Shown piece after piece: positions 56,141-64,000 of a stretch of 64,000 nucleotides of DNA. Origin of the DNA: Paraburkholderia tropica (GTDB lineage Bacteria; Pseudomonadota; Gammaproteobacteria; Burkholderiales; Burkholderiaceae). The position numbers and the translations under genes were made by a program. The DNA lies in the NCBI RefSeq assembly GCF_900109265.1, contig NZ_FNZM01000009.1, positions 1 to 64,000 of the forward strand, given 5' to 3'. The first letter of the stretch is position 1. Each line of letters begins with the position of its first letter. The notes under the pieces are model-generated. The model worked only from the letters and a program-made list of their open reading frames with translations, did not search any database and was not told the origin of the DNA.

Positions 56141-57541
56141 TCACGGCTGCGCGGCCAGCGCGGGCGAGGGCGTATAAGTGCCGCTGAGCGCGCTCAAAAA
56201 CGCGACCAGCGCATCGACGTCGGCGTCCGATGGCGCAGTGCCCAACTGGTATTGCGCCATCTGCTTCACTGCCTCGCGCAGATCGCTCACGCTGCCGTCG
56301 TGAAAGTACGGCGCGGTGAGCGCCACATTGCGCAGCCCCGGTACCTTGAACGCCTGCACGTCGTGCGGATCGTGCGTGACGTTGGCGCGGCCGTTGTCGG
56401 CTTCGGTGAGCGCGCCACCGCGCGCCGCAAACCAGTCGCCCGCGCGGCCCATCCGCTCGAACGACTGGCCGCCCAGATTCGCGCCGACGTGACAGGTCGC
56501 GCAGCCCATCGACTTGAATAGCTGATAACCGTGCGCCTCGTCGCTGTTCAAGGCGCGTGCGTCGCCGCGCAGATAGGCGTCGACGCGGCTCGGCGTCAGC
56601 AGCGTCTTTTCGAATTCGGCGATCGCGTCGGTGATGGCCGGGCCGCTGATGCCGTCAGGATAGATCTGCGCGAAGGTCTCGACGAGCGCCGGATCGGCCT
56701 GCAATTTGCCGACGATCTGCTCCCACGACACCGAAGCCATTTCCACCGGATTCAGCGGCGGTCCGCCCGCCTGTTCCTGCAAGGTCGCGGCGCGGCCGTC
56801 CCAGAACTGCGCGTGATTGAGCGCCGCGTTGAACACCGTCGGCGCGTTCACACTGCCCAATTGGCCGCCCACGCCAAGCGAGAGTTTTCTGTTGTCCACG
56901 CCGCCGGTCCCGAGCGCATGGCAACTGGCGCAGGAAATCGTGTTGTCGGCGGACAGACGCGGATCGTGAAACAGCCTCATGCCGAGCGCGACCTTGCGCG
57001 GATCGGCGCGCAATGTGTGCGGCAGCGGCTGCACCGCGTCGTTCTCGAACGCCGCCGCGACGCCGGGCGTCGCATACCAGCGCTTGCGTTCGTGCGCGAT
57101 CCAGTCGAGCAGCGTATGCCGGTCGCCAGCGCTCAAGCCGGTTCCCCAGTGCACGGCGCGAAAGCGCGCGGGCGGCATGGTGTCGTTTTGCGCGACGCGT
57201 TCGAGTTTGGCGAGATCGGCTTCGCCAGGTTTCGCGCCATCGTGCAACGCGGCATACAACGTATCGAGCCGGAAATAGCGCTGGCCTCTTTCGGTATCGA
57301 ACTGCGCGATCTGCTTGATGCCGGGCAGCGACGCATAAGGCGGCAGCACCGCTTTTGTCGAATGACAGCTGTAGCAGGCGTTGCGGTCGAGAATATCGCG
57401 GATGCGCGCGGCTTCGGGCGAAGCGGCGGGGCGGGCGGCCGCGCCTTCCGCGTAGGTCGTGTCGTGATACCAGGCGAGGGCGCTGAGGCCGAGATAACCG
57501 GCCGCGAGCAAACCCGCGACGCTGACGAAAAATTTATTCAT
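56141..57541 (-). CDS. yhjA: Tri-heme cytochrome c peroxidase (YhjA/quinol peroxidase type)
   Basis: 466 residues, almost the same length as E. coli YhjA (465). An uncleaved N-terminal membrane anchor (about residues 4-24) faces the periplasm. There are three CXXCH heme c motifs: Cys56-His60 (CYSCH) in the extra N-terminal domain, Cys204-His208 (CASCH) in the electron-transfer/peroxidase half and Cys347-His351 (CATCH) in the second half. Standard bacterial peroxidases have two. YhjA-type enzymes take electrons from quinol and reduce hydrogen peroxide at low oxygen. Start MNKFFVSVAG at 57541 fits a signal anchor. Gene is divergent from iclR. Confidence 0.9.
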   Translation of the reverse strand: MNKFFVSVAGLLAAGYLGLSALAWYHDTTYAEGAAARPAASPEAARIRDILDRNACYSCHSTKAVLPPYASLPGIKQIAQFDTERGQRYFRLDTLYAALHDGAKPGEADLAKLERVAQNDTMPPARFRAVHWGTGLSAGDRHTLLDWIAHERKRWYATPGVAAAFENDAVQPLPHTLRADPRKVALGMRLFHDPRLSADNTISCASCHALGTGGVDNRKLSLGVGGQLGSVNAPTVFNAALNHAQFWDGRAATLQEQAGGPPLNPVEMASVSWEQIVGKLQADPALVETFAQIYPDGISGPAITDAIAEFEKTLLTPSRVDAYLRGDARALNSDEAHGYQLFKSMGCATCHVGANLGGQSFERMGRAGDWFAARGGALTEADNGRANVTHDPHDVQAFKVPGLRNVALTAPYFHDGSVSDLREAVKQMAQYQLGTAPSDADVDALVAFLSALSGTYTPSPALAAQP

Positions 57542-57842
57542 GGCGATGTGAGGTGGAGAAACCTGGGAATCCTGAGCGGATATCCGGCTTTCGATGCCCA
57601 CTCGGCGGCGCTGTCGGAAAGCGGGCCTGCAAGGCGAGTGGGGCGGTGCCGGCCGGATCAGCGTCCGATGCTACGGACGGAGCGCGCACGCGCCATTGCG
57701 GACGGTCAAGCTACGCGCGAACCGCAGGCATCGCCGATGAGGCAGCGCGCGAGCAATCGCAGGAAAGCGGCACGAATGCGGCCGAATCACGCACGAGATC
57801 GCGTAAAATTCAGGCTTCTCTGCTTGCCTTTCATCGCCCGAC
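57542..57842. other. Divergent promoter region between yhjA and the IclR gene
   Basis: No gene is seen. An inverted repeat CGTCCG / CGGACG near 57660-57680 is the only clear dyad. I find no copy of the GTTCTA half-site that marks the facing catabolic operon, and no clear FNR box. Confidence 0.4.
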
Positions 57843-58604
57843 ATGCCCGCGGAACAACCGCCCAAGAAGGAAGAAGGCGTCGCCGTCATCGACCGCGCGT
57901 GCGCCATCCTGTTCGCTTTCCGTCCCGAAGACGGCCCGCAGAACGCGGCGCTCACGCTCGCCGAACTCGCGGCGCGCACGGGGCTCTACAAGAGCACGCT
58001 GCTGCGCCTCGCCGGCGCGCTCATTCAGCATCGCTTGCTGCTGCGGCTCGAAGACGGCCGCTATCAGCTCGGACCGGCCACCTTCGGACTCGGCGCGCTT
58101 TATCAGCGCAGCCTGAATCTCGGCGACATCCTGCTGCCGCTGATGCGCGAACTCATGGAAAAAAGCGGGGAAAGCGTGTCGTTCTATGTGCGCGACAACG
58201 CGGTGCGCGTGTGTCTGCATCGCGTGGATTCGATGCATGTCGTGCGCCATCACGTGCGCGAGGGCGACGTGCTGCCGCTCGAAACCGGTTCGGGCGGGCG
58301 CGCGCTGCTCGCCTTCGGTCATGAACCGGGCGAGGCGTTCGAGCAGATCCGGCGCGACTTCTATTGCATGTCGATCGGCGAGCGCGATCGGGAAACCTCG
58401 GGCGTGTCGATGCCCGTGTTCGGCGTGCAGAACGCGCTGCGCGGCGTGATCACGCTCGCGGGTCCGAGTTCGCGCATCGACCGCGCGTTCGTGGAAACGA
58501 ATCTCGATGCGTTGTTCGATTGCGCCGTGCGCGCCACCGACGCGCTGGGCGGCGACTCGCGTGCGCTGCGCGCGGCCCGTCAGGCGCACGCGCAGGGCGC
58601 GTAA
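57843..58604 (+). CDS. IclR-family regulator
   Basis: This 253-residue protein has an N-terminal winged helix-turn-helix (LTLAELAARTGLYKSTLLRL, about residues 37-60) and an effector-binding domain (from about residue 85) with the typical LPLETGSGGRALLAF and FGVQNALRGVITLAGP segments. IclR proteins bind organic acids. It is convergent with the CoA-transferase/citryl-CoA lyase operon and ends 45 bases from it; the operator with GTTCTA repeats at 62212-62248 is its likely target. Confidence 0.88.
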   Translation: MPAEQPPKKEEGVAVIDRACAILFAFRPEDGPQNAALTLAELAARTGLYKSTLLRLAGALIQHRLLLRLEDGRYQLGPATFGLGALYQRSLNLGDILLPLMRELMEKSGESVSFYVRDNAVRVCLHRVDSMHVVRHHVREGDVLPLETGSGGRALLAFGHEPGEAFEQIRRDFYCMSIGERDRETSGVSMPVFGVQNALRGVITLAGPSSRIDRAFVETNLDALFDCAVRATDALGGDSRALRAARQAHAQGA

Positions 58605-58649
58605 AACGGCAAAAAAAGCGGCGAAAAACCGCGTTCAAACGCCGAAAGC

Positions 58650-59501
58650 TCAGCCCCCGCGCGGCTGCGCGCCAGCCGGCAGATGACGCTCCGGCGCGCC
58701 GGTGTACGCGTAATCGATCTGACGCGGCATTGGCCCCTTGTTGCGCTCGCCGCGTCCGCGCTGCTCCCACGCATGCGCCAGAATCCCCACCGCGCGCGAG
58801 AGGATGAACACGCCGCGCGCGAGTTCGGGCGCGAAGCCCAGTTCCGCGTAAATCACCGCGGTCACGCCATCGATATTCATCGGCACGGGCTTGTTTTTTC
58901 GGCGCTTGAGCAGCGCTTCCACGCCGCGCGCGATCAGCGCGTAACGACCGTTGATCGCGCCCGATTCCACGCGCGCATCGACGAGTTCGAGCAGCCGTCC
59001 GGCGCGCGGATCGACCGGATGAAACCGATGCCCGAAGCCCGGCAGATACTTGCCGTTTTCCGCGACGAAGGCGTCGACGCCCGCCTCGACGGCCTCGTCG
59101 AGCGGCGCGCCCGCATCGAGCCGCGCCGCAATCGACGCATAGAGTTCCACTGCCTGCTGACCCGCGCCGCCGTGCACGTCGTCGAGCGCGTTGATGGCGG
59201 ACGCCATCGCGCCGTTGAGCGGCAGGCCGCAACTCGTGGCCATGCGCGAGATCGCAATCGACGGCGCATGCGGACCGTGGTCCACCGAGGCCACGAGCGC
59301 CGCTTCGAGCAGCGACGCTTCGTCGTCGCCGGGCAGCTCGCCGCGCAGCATCAGCCAGATCATCTGCGGAAAACTCACGCGGCCGATCAGCTCCTGAATC
59401 GGAAAACCGCGCACGGCGATCGAGCCGGGATGAATGTCGATGATCGAGGTGCGCCAGTAATCGGCGCAGAGGGCGGCGAGGTCGGTGTTCGTCGTGCTCA
59501 T
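58650..59501 (-). CDS. Stand-alone citryl-CoA lyase-like protein (citrate synthase fold)
   Basis: 283 residues, too short for a citrate synthase (370-430) but matching the length of citryl-CoA lyase (Ccl) and the C-terminal domain of ATP-citrate lyase. The catalytic set of the fold is intact: His110 (DDVHGG), His158-Arg159 (PGFGHRFH) and Asp211 (MNIDGVTA). Such enzymes cleave citryl-CoA-like thioesters into acetyl-CoA and a 2-oxo acid. RBS AAGGAG supports ATG 59501, two bases after the CoA-transferase stop. The natural substrate of this copy is unknown. Confidence 0.85.
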   Translation of the reverse strand: MSTTNTDLAALCADYWRTSIIDIHPGSIAVRGFPIQELIGRVSFPQMIWLMLRGELPGDDEASLLEAALVASVDHGPHAPSIAISRMATSCGLPLNGAMASAINALDDVHGGAGQQAVELYASIAARLDAGAPLDEAVEAGVDAFVAENGKYLPGFGHRFHPVDPRAGRLLELVDARVESGAINGRYALIARGVEALLKRRKNKPVPMNIDGVTAVIYAELGFAPELARGVFILSRAVGILAHAWEQRGRGERNKGPMPRQIDYAYTGAPERHLPAGAQPRGG

Positions 59502-59503
59502 GT

Positions 59504-60700
59504 TCAGATGACTCCTTCGGCGCGCAGGGCGTCGATGTGCGCGGCGTCGTAGCCGAGTTGTGCAAGGGTTTCGCGTGTGTGCGCGCCGAGTGCGGGCGCG
59601 GGCGCGGCGGGGGCGGCGTCGCCGTCCGAAAGACGCAGGCCCGCGCGCGTCACGCGCTGCGCCGCCTCGCCGTTCGCCGGCGCGAATTCGCGCACGAATT
59701 GCCGCTCCGCCAGATGCGGATGCGCGAGAATCTGCGGCACCGACAGCACGCGGCCAACCGGCACGCCTTGCGCGAGCAGCCGCGCTTCCCAGTTTGCGGC
59801 GCTGTCGGCGGCGAGCGCGGCTTCGATTTCGGCCTTCAATTCGGTGCGATGCTGCTTGCGCAGATGGCGCGCGGCGAAGCGCGCATCGCTCGACAGTTCG
59901 GGACGGCCGATCACCGCGCACAGGCTCTCGAACTGACGCGTTTCGTTGGCCGCGATGTTGAGCAGACCGTCGCCGGTCGCGAACGTGCCCGAGGGCGCGG
60001 CGGTGAAATTTTCGTTGCCCATCGGCACGGGCTCCACGCTCGCGTTCAGATAGTTCGACACGACCCAGCCCATGGTCGCGAGCGTCGCTTCGAGCATCGA
60101 CACGTCGAGGCGGCGTCCGCGCCCGCTCGTGCGCGCATCGACGAGCGCCGCGCAGATGCCGAACGCCGCCGTCAGGCCGCCGACCGTATCGGAGACCGGA
60201 TAGCCCACGCGCAACGGCGCGCTTTCGGCGTCGCCCGTCACGCTCATCACGCCGGCCATGCCCTGGATGATCTGGTCGTAAGCGGGGCGGGGCGACAGTT
60301 CGCCGGAATCGCCGAAACCGGAAATCGCGCAATACACCAGACGCGGATTGACTTCGGATAGCTGATCGAATCCCAAACCGAGACGATCCATCACGCCGGG
60401 GCGGAAATTCTCGACCAGCACGTCGGTATCGCGCACGAGATCGAGCAGGATCGCCTTGCCGCGCGGGTCCTTGAGATTAAGCGTGATCGAGCGCTTGCCC
60501 GCATTCACGGCGACGAACGACGCGCCCATGTTGCGCGCGGCGGCGTCTTTGTCGGCGCCGAGACGGCGCGCGAGATCGCCGCCTTCGGGATGCTCGACCT
60601 TGGTGACGTCGGCGCCGAACAGCGCGAGCTGATACGCGCAGAACGGCCCGGCCAGCACGTTGGAAAGATCGAGAACGCGGATTCCTGCTAAAGGCAACAT
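59504..60700 (-). CDS. Class III CoA-transferase (CaiB/BaiF family)
   Basis: This 398-residue protein has the conserved start IRVLDLSNVLAGPFCAYQLA and the catalytic Asp region in HPEGGDLARRLG with DVLVENFRPGVMDRLGLGF. It moves CoA from a donor (such as succinyl-CoA) to a carboxylic acid via an aspartyl-CoA intermediate. In this operon it should activate the imported acid before cleavage by the lyase. It follows the MFS gene by 24 bases. Confidence 0.88.
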   Translation of the reverse strand: MLPLAGIRVLDLSNVLAGPFCAYQLALFGADVTKVEHPEGGDLARRLGADKDAAARNMGASFVAVNAGKRSITLNLKDPRGKAILLDLVRDTDVLVENFRPGVMDRLGLGFDQLSEVNPRLVYCAISGFGDSGELSPRPAYDQIIQGMAGVMSVTGDAESAPLRVGYPVSDTVGGLTAAFGICAALVDARTSGRGRRLDVSMLEATLATMGWVVSNYLNASVEPVPMGNENFTAAPSGTFATGDGLLNIAANETRQFESLCAVIGRPELSSDARFAARHLRKQHRTELKAEIEAALAADSAANWEARLLAQGVPVGRVLSVPQILAHPHLAERQFVREFAPANGEAAQRVTRAGLRLSDGDAAPAAPAPALGAHTRETLAQLGYDAAHIDALRAEGVI

Positions 60701-60724
60701 CGTGATTCCAGCCTCTGGTTCAGT

Positions 60725-62167
60725 TCAATGGGAAATATCGTCGAGCGAGCGGTTGTTGGTGCGCGGGCCGAACAGACCGATGGCCGCCATCACCGCGACC
60801 ATCGCGCCCGTGATCAGGGCGAAGACGCCCGGCACGCCGAAATGGCGCAGCGCGAACGCGATCATGAAGCCCGAGAACATCGCGGACAGCCGCGACATCG
60901 AATAGACGAAACCGACCGCCGTGGCGCGCATGCGCGTGGGAAACAGTTCGACCTGGTAGGCGTGATAGCCGACCGAGAGCAGCGTGCCGCCGAGCGTGAT
61001 GAGCACGCCGAGCACCATCAGCATCACGGGCGAGGTCTGCATGGCGAACAGCGAACCGAAGACGGCGATGGCGAGCGCGGAGAGCACGACGAGCGTCTTG
61101 CGTTCGATGCGGTCGGCGATGGCCATGCCGATCAGCGGGCCGAACGGATTCGACGCCGCGATTACGAACGCGTAGAGCAGGCTGTGCGTGATCGTCACAC
61201 CCTTGGAGACGAGCAGCGTCGGCACCCACGACGCGAAACCGTAGAAGCCGATCGCCTGAAACAGATTGAAGACGAGCAGCGTGATCGTGCGGCGGCGATA
61301 CGGCGGCTGCCAGATCTCGCTGAAGCGCGCCTTGCGCGGCGGCGCGGCGGTCGCGCTTTCCGTCGCAAGCGGCGGCGCGGGCAGCAGGCGGCCCGTCTGC
61401 GCTTCGATCTTCGCTTCGAGTGTCGCGAGCACGCGCGCCGCTTCGTCGTGGCGTCCGCGCTGCGCGAGCCAGCGCGCGCTTTCGGGCACGTTGCGGCGGA
61501 TCGCCCACGCGATCAGCGCGCCGGCCGCGCCGAACATCACGACCCAGCGCCAGCCGTCGAACCCGAGCGGCGCGCGCGGCACGAACCACCACGCGAGCAG
61601 TGCGACCGTCGGCACCGCCGTGTACTGCACGAGATGCACAAAGGCGAACGCGCGTCCGCGCATGTGCTTGGGCACCAGCTCGCTCACGTAGGTGTCGATG
61701 GTGACGAGTTCGATGCCCACGCCGATCCCCGCGATCAGCCGCCAGAGGTTGATCGCGGGCGCGGACGTTTGCAGCGCCATCACGCAGGTGGCCGCCGAAT
61801 ACCAGAGCAGCGACGCCGTGAACATCGTGCGGCGGCCATAGCGGTCGGCGAGGCCGGTGAAACAGAAGGTGCCGATGAAGAGCCCCGCAAACGAGGCCGC
61901 CACGAACGCGCCCAGCCCCGAAAAGCCGAAGAACGAGGCCGTCGTGGTCGAGTAAAGGCCGCTCTTGACGAGCCCCGGCCCGACGTAGGCCGTGAAGAAC
62001 AGGTCGTAGAACTCGAACCATCCGCCTGTCGCGATCAGCAGGACGAGCGTCCAGACCGCGCGCGCGGCCGGCAGGCGGTCGATGCGCGCGTTGATCTGCG
62101 CCGCGCTCGCGGGCGGGACGGATTCACGGAGCGACTCGTGCGTCGCGCCGACCGGCAAACTGGACAT
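60725..62167 (-). CDS. MFS transporter, metabolite:proton symporter type
   Basis: This 480-residue protein has 12 helices and a long central loop. The start is ATG 62167, because AGGAGGAG precedes it. The first helix GGWFEFYDLFFTAYVGPGL and the loop 2-3 motif GLADRYGRRTMFTASLLWYS place it in the aromatic-acid/sialate/shikimate-like MHS group of organic-acid symporters. First gene of the CoA-transferase/lyase operon; its substrate is presumably the acid those enzymes degrade. Confidence 0.88.
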   Translation of the reverse strand: MSSLPVGATHESLRESVPPASAAQINARIDRLPAARAVWTLVLLIATGGWFEFYDLFFTAYVGPGLVKSGLYSTTTASFFGFSGLGAFVAASFAGLFIGTFCFTGLADRYGRRTMFTASLLWYSAATCVMALQTSAPAINLWRLIAGIGVGIELVTIDTYVSELVPKHMRGRAFAFVHLVQYTAVPTVALLAWWFVPRAPLGFDGWRWVVMFGAAGALIAWAIRRNVPESARWLAQRGRHDEAARVLATLEAKIEAQTGRLLPAPPLATESATAAPPRKARFSEIWQPPYRRRTITLLVFNLFQAIGFYGFASWVPTLLVSKGVTITHSLLYAFVIAASNPFGPLIGMAIADRIERKTLVVLSALAIAVFGSLFAMQTSPVMLMVLGVLITLGGTLLSVGYHAYQVELFPTRMRATAVGFVYSMSRLSAMFSGFMIAFALRHFGVPGVFALITGAMVAVMAAIGLFGPRTNNRSLDDISH

Positions 62168-62211
62168 GGCGGGCTCCTCCTGAGCTCGGGACAAGGGCAT
62201 CGGGCTGTCTC

Positions 62212-62248
62212 GTTCTTTTCGTTCTATCTGATAGAACGGCGTTCTAAA
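62212..62248. promoter_or_regulatory. Repeated GTTCTA half-sites, IclR-type operator
   Basis: GTTCTTTTC (62212-62220), GTTCTATC (62221-62228), T, GATAGAAC (62230-62237), GGC, GTTCTAAA (62241-62248). The middle pair is a perfect 8-bp dyad and the outer copies give direct repeats. The last pair also forms TAGAACG-G-CGTTCTA. An inverted pair plus a direct repeat of about ten bases is the layout described for PcaU-type IclR regulators. The block is 45-81 bases before the MFS start. Confidence 0.75.
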
Positions 62249-62539
62249 AATGGATGAGCCGCATGATACCCCACGTCCGGAACTCGCCTGACCAGGGCTT
62301 TTACTGAGCGAACGCAAACGGGAAATCGACGCGCAGGGCGAGGGCGGCGCATTGGGGGGACGAAGAAACGGACCGCTGGTAAGCTCGTCGATACGAGACG
62401 CGAGGCACGCAAGGCACGAAGAGGCTTGCGACATCGCCTGCAACGGCCCGGCGTTTCGCCGACCCAGGACGTCAGTCGCTGCGCGCGCAACGACTTGCAC
62501 CGGCGGTCGAATCCGGCGAACTTTCAGTCAGGAGACGAT

Positions 62540-63433
62540 GTGAACAAGAGAGTCTTCCCTGGAGTCATCGCGCGAGCGGCGCCTGCTTGGCTCGCGTTGT
62601 CGATCTCGATTGCACTCGCCGGCGGCCTCGCGCTCGCCGGCTGCGCCCACCAGGACAACGGCGGCGAACACGTGCCGGCGCAATCGAACGTCCCTTCACC
62701 GCTCGTCGATCTGGGCACGAGCGAAACCGGCGGTAGCAGCGAGACGCCCGCCATCGACGAACAGGCCACCGACGCGCTCGACGCCATGGGCGCGTATCTG
62801 CGCACGCTGCGCACGTTCCAGGTGGACGCCGACACGGTCACCGACGTCGTGCTCGACAACGGCCAGAACGCCGCGCTGCTGCGCCATACCGTGCTCAAGG
62901 TGAAGCGGCCCGATCGCATGCGCGCCGACATCACCGGTAACGGCAACGTGCGCGGCATGGTCTACGACGGCCATCGCTTCACGATCTTCAACGAGAAAAA
63001 AGGCTACTACGCGCGCCGCGACGCGCCGCCGACGCTCGACGAACTCGTGCGCGATCTGGCCGTGACGTGGCACATCGAAACGCCGCTCGCCGACCTGTTC
63101 TACTGGGGCGCCGACAAGCCCGACGATCTCGCGATCAGCTCCGCGCAGTCGCTCGGCACGGAGAAAGTCGATACGCGCAGCTGCACGCATTACGCCTACC
63201 GGCAGCCGGGCGCCGATTGGGAGCTGTGGATCGAAGCAGGGCGGCGACAGCTGCCGTGCAAGATGATCATCACCGATACCACGCAGCCGTCGCGGCCCCG
63301 GCACGAGGTCACTTATCACTGGAATCTGAATCCGGTTTTCGCGGCGTCGACCTTCGTGTTCCGCCCGCGTCCGGGCGCGCGGCAGATCGAGATGAAGCCC
63401 GCGGACCGCCCGCCTTATCAGGAGGCGGAATGA
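62540..63433 (+). CDS. DUF2092 lipoprotein
   Basis: 297 residues, start GTG 62540 (VNKRVFPGVIARA) after AGGAGA. Signal ends in the lipobox LALAGC. The mature part is a LolA-like beta half-barrel typical of DUF2092 (FQVDADTVTDVVLDNGQN, then KVKRPDRMRADITGNGNVRG). Role in the periplasm unknown. Its stop overlaps the first ATG of the Gly-Pro-rich gene (ATGATGA region, 63430-63435), suggesting coupling. Confidence 0.8.
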   Translation: MNKRVFPGVIARAAPAWLALSISIALAGGLALAGCAHQDNGGEHVPAQSNVPSPLVDLGTSETGGSSETPAIDEQATDALDAMGAYLRTLRTFQVDADTVTDVVLDNGQNAALLRHTVLKVKRPDRMRADITGNGNVRGMVYDGHRFTIFNEKKGYYARRDAPPTLDELVRDLAVTWHIETPLADLFYWGADKPDDLAISSAQSLGTEKVDTRSCTHYAYRQPGADWELWIEAGRRQLPCKMIITDTTQPSRPRHEVTYHWNLNPVFAASTFVFRPRPGARQIEMKPADRPPYQEAE

Positions 63434-64000
63434 TGAACAGGCACACACAACGGGCCATTGCGGCGGGTCTTGCCGTCTCGATGGCGCTGGCCGCGCCGGC
63501 GGCGCTCGCGTTCCGCGGGATGGCGCGAACCAGCATTCATCCGATGGGCGGCGGCAATTTTGGCGGCGGCGGACAGTTTCATGGACGACCGGGATTCAAC
63601 GGCGGCGGCGTGCAGCACAACGGTGGTCAGCCGGGGCCGCATCCGAATCCTGGGCCGGGGCCACAACCGCATCCGCCGGGGCCGGGTCCAGGGCCGCAGC
63701 CTCATCCGCCCGGGCCTGGGCCGGGACCGCAGCCTCATCCGCCCGGACCCGGACCCGGACCCGGACCCGGACCCGGACCCGGACCCGGACCCGGACCCGG
63801 ACCCGGACCCGGACCGGGGCCACAGCCTGGTCCGGGTCCGCATCCGCCCGGGCCGCCGCCTCCGCCTCCACCCCCGCCGCCATATTGGGGTGGCGGCTGG
63901 TACGTCGATCCGGTGGCTGCCGCCGTGACGGTGGGCGTAACGGCCGCGGTGGTCGGCTCGATGGTCGCCACGCTGCCGCCGTCGTGCACGGCGGTCGTGA
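63433..64000 (+). CDS. Gly-Pro-rich exported protein, 3' end beyond the window
   Basis: At least 189 residues and still open at 64000. I choose ATG 63433 (seven bases after AGGAGG); the adjacent ATG 63430 is too close. Signal peptide MNRHTQRAIAAGLAVSMALA ends near Ala-Leu-Ala. Then follow a Gly/His/Asn-rich part, a stretch of Gly-Pro and Pro-Gln-Pro-His repeats, a polyproline run, and a final region with hydrophobic VTVGVTAAVVGSMVATLPPS (TM-like or buried). The trailing CTAVV looks like the beginning of the small C-terminal domain of the group. Probably cell-envelope. Coupled to the DUF2092 gene. Confidence 0.75.
   Translation, partial: MNRHTQRAIAAGLAVSMALAAPAALAFRGMARTSIHPMGGGNFGGGGQFHGRPGFNGGGVQHNGGQPGPHPNPGPGPQPHPPGPGPGPQPHPPGPGPGPQPHPPGPGPGPGPGPGPGPGPGPGPGPGPGPQPGPGPHPPGPPPPPPPPPPYWGGGWYVDPVAAAVTVGVTAAVVGSMVATLPPSCTAVV
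63745..63810 (+). repeat. Eleven tandem copies of the hexanucleotide GGACCC
   Basis: A perfect microsatellite, in frame, encoding (Gly-Pro)11. Looser repeats of CCGCAGCCTCATCCGCCCGG precede it (near 63698 and 63728). A 6-bp unit can expand or shrink without frameshift, so the product length may vary between isolates. Confidence 0.95.

Noticed and set aside
58650..60332. One long minus-strand protein covering the lyase and part of the CoA-transferase
   Set aside because: The region before 59501 is the CoA-transferase gene in another frame; AAGGAG and the 2-base gap mark separate genes.
63745..63810. Possible CRISPR array from the regular repeats
   Set aside because: The unit is 6 bp, contiguous, with no spacers, and encodes Gly-Pro in frame.
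63735..63989. A minus-strand Gly-Pro/Gly-rich frame at the right edge
   Set aside because: It arises from the hexamer repeat read in reverse. The plus-strand frame has a ribosome binding site and a signal peptide.

Overview
The window looks like chromosomal DNA of a Burkholderiaceae member (Burkholderia, Paraburkholderia or Caballeronia type). Evidence: very high GC with strong G/C third-position bias, gene families typical of that group (PGDYG, a DUF3022-like protein, DUF2795, DUF2092, a NodT-type RND efflux operon), and several sugar-uptake and LacI-type regulatory units packed together. No rRNA, tRNA, CRISPR array or prophage was recognised. The genus call is inference from gene content.

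Layout. 1-5.4 kb is a worn accessory strip: the 3' end of an IS3-family element fused onto a decapitated TpsB (FhaC-type) transporter gene, a secreted subtilisin-like protease, a small lipoprotein, degraded gene remnants, an immunity-like small protein and a YfiM-like protein. 5.4-12.2 kb is a tripartite RND efflux operon (adaptor, pump, outer-membrane channel, all joined by ATGA overlaps) with a divergent TetR regulator and a 14-bp palindrome between them. 12.2-18.4 kb carries small proteins, a ClcB-type chloride channel with CBS domains, a glutathione transferase, and a YeiH exporter with its divergent LysR regulator. 18.4-24 kb is a complete 2-ketogluconate utilisation operon (kguE-kguK-kguT-kguD-ptxS) headed by a 16-bp perfect palindrome closely resembling the known PtxS operator.

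24-31.3 kb is mixed housekeeping: a YhfC-type intramembrane protease, PGDYG and Spy/CpxP-like proteins, an Lrp regulator followed by a saccharopine-dehydrogenase-family enzyme, an orphan CydX coupled to a P-loop kinase, and CorA. 31.4-39.8 kb is a ribose-type operon (rbsB-rbsA-rbsC-rbsR-rbsK) followed by a chemoreceptor; the same CAAACGTTTG core lies upstream of rbsB and of the chemoreceptor gene, suggesting that uptake and taxis share a regulator. 40-49 kb contains a hydratase, the stress operon prkA-yeaH-spoVR and a SulP transporter. 49-56.1 kb is a beta-glucoside unit: GH1 beta-glucosidase, four-gene ABC importer and LacI regulator, with a 16-bp LacI-type palindrome before the glucosidase.

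56.1-64 kb holds a tri-heme YhjA-type peroxidase, then the most unusual module: an IclR regulator facing a tight MFS transporter / class III CoA-transferase / stand-alone citryl-CoA-lyase-like operon. Its promoter has repeated GTTCTA half-sites in the inverted-plus-direct arrangement reported for some IclR regulators. I read it as an uncharacterised route for import, CoA activation and retro-Claisen cleavage of a hydroxy-polycarboxylate. The right edge has a DUF2092 lipoprotein and a Gly-Pro-repeat protein that runs off the window and contains an 11-copy hexanucleotide microsatellite.
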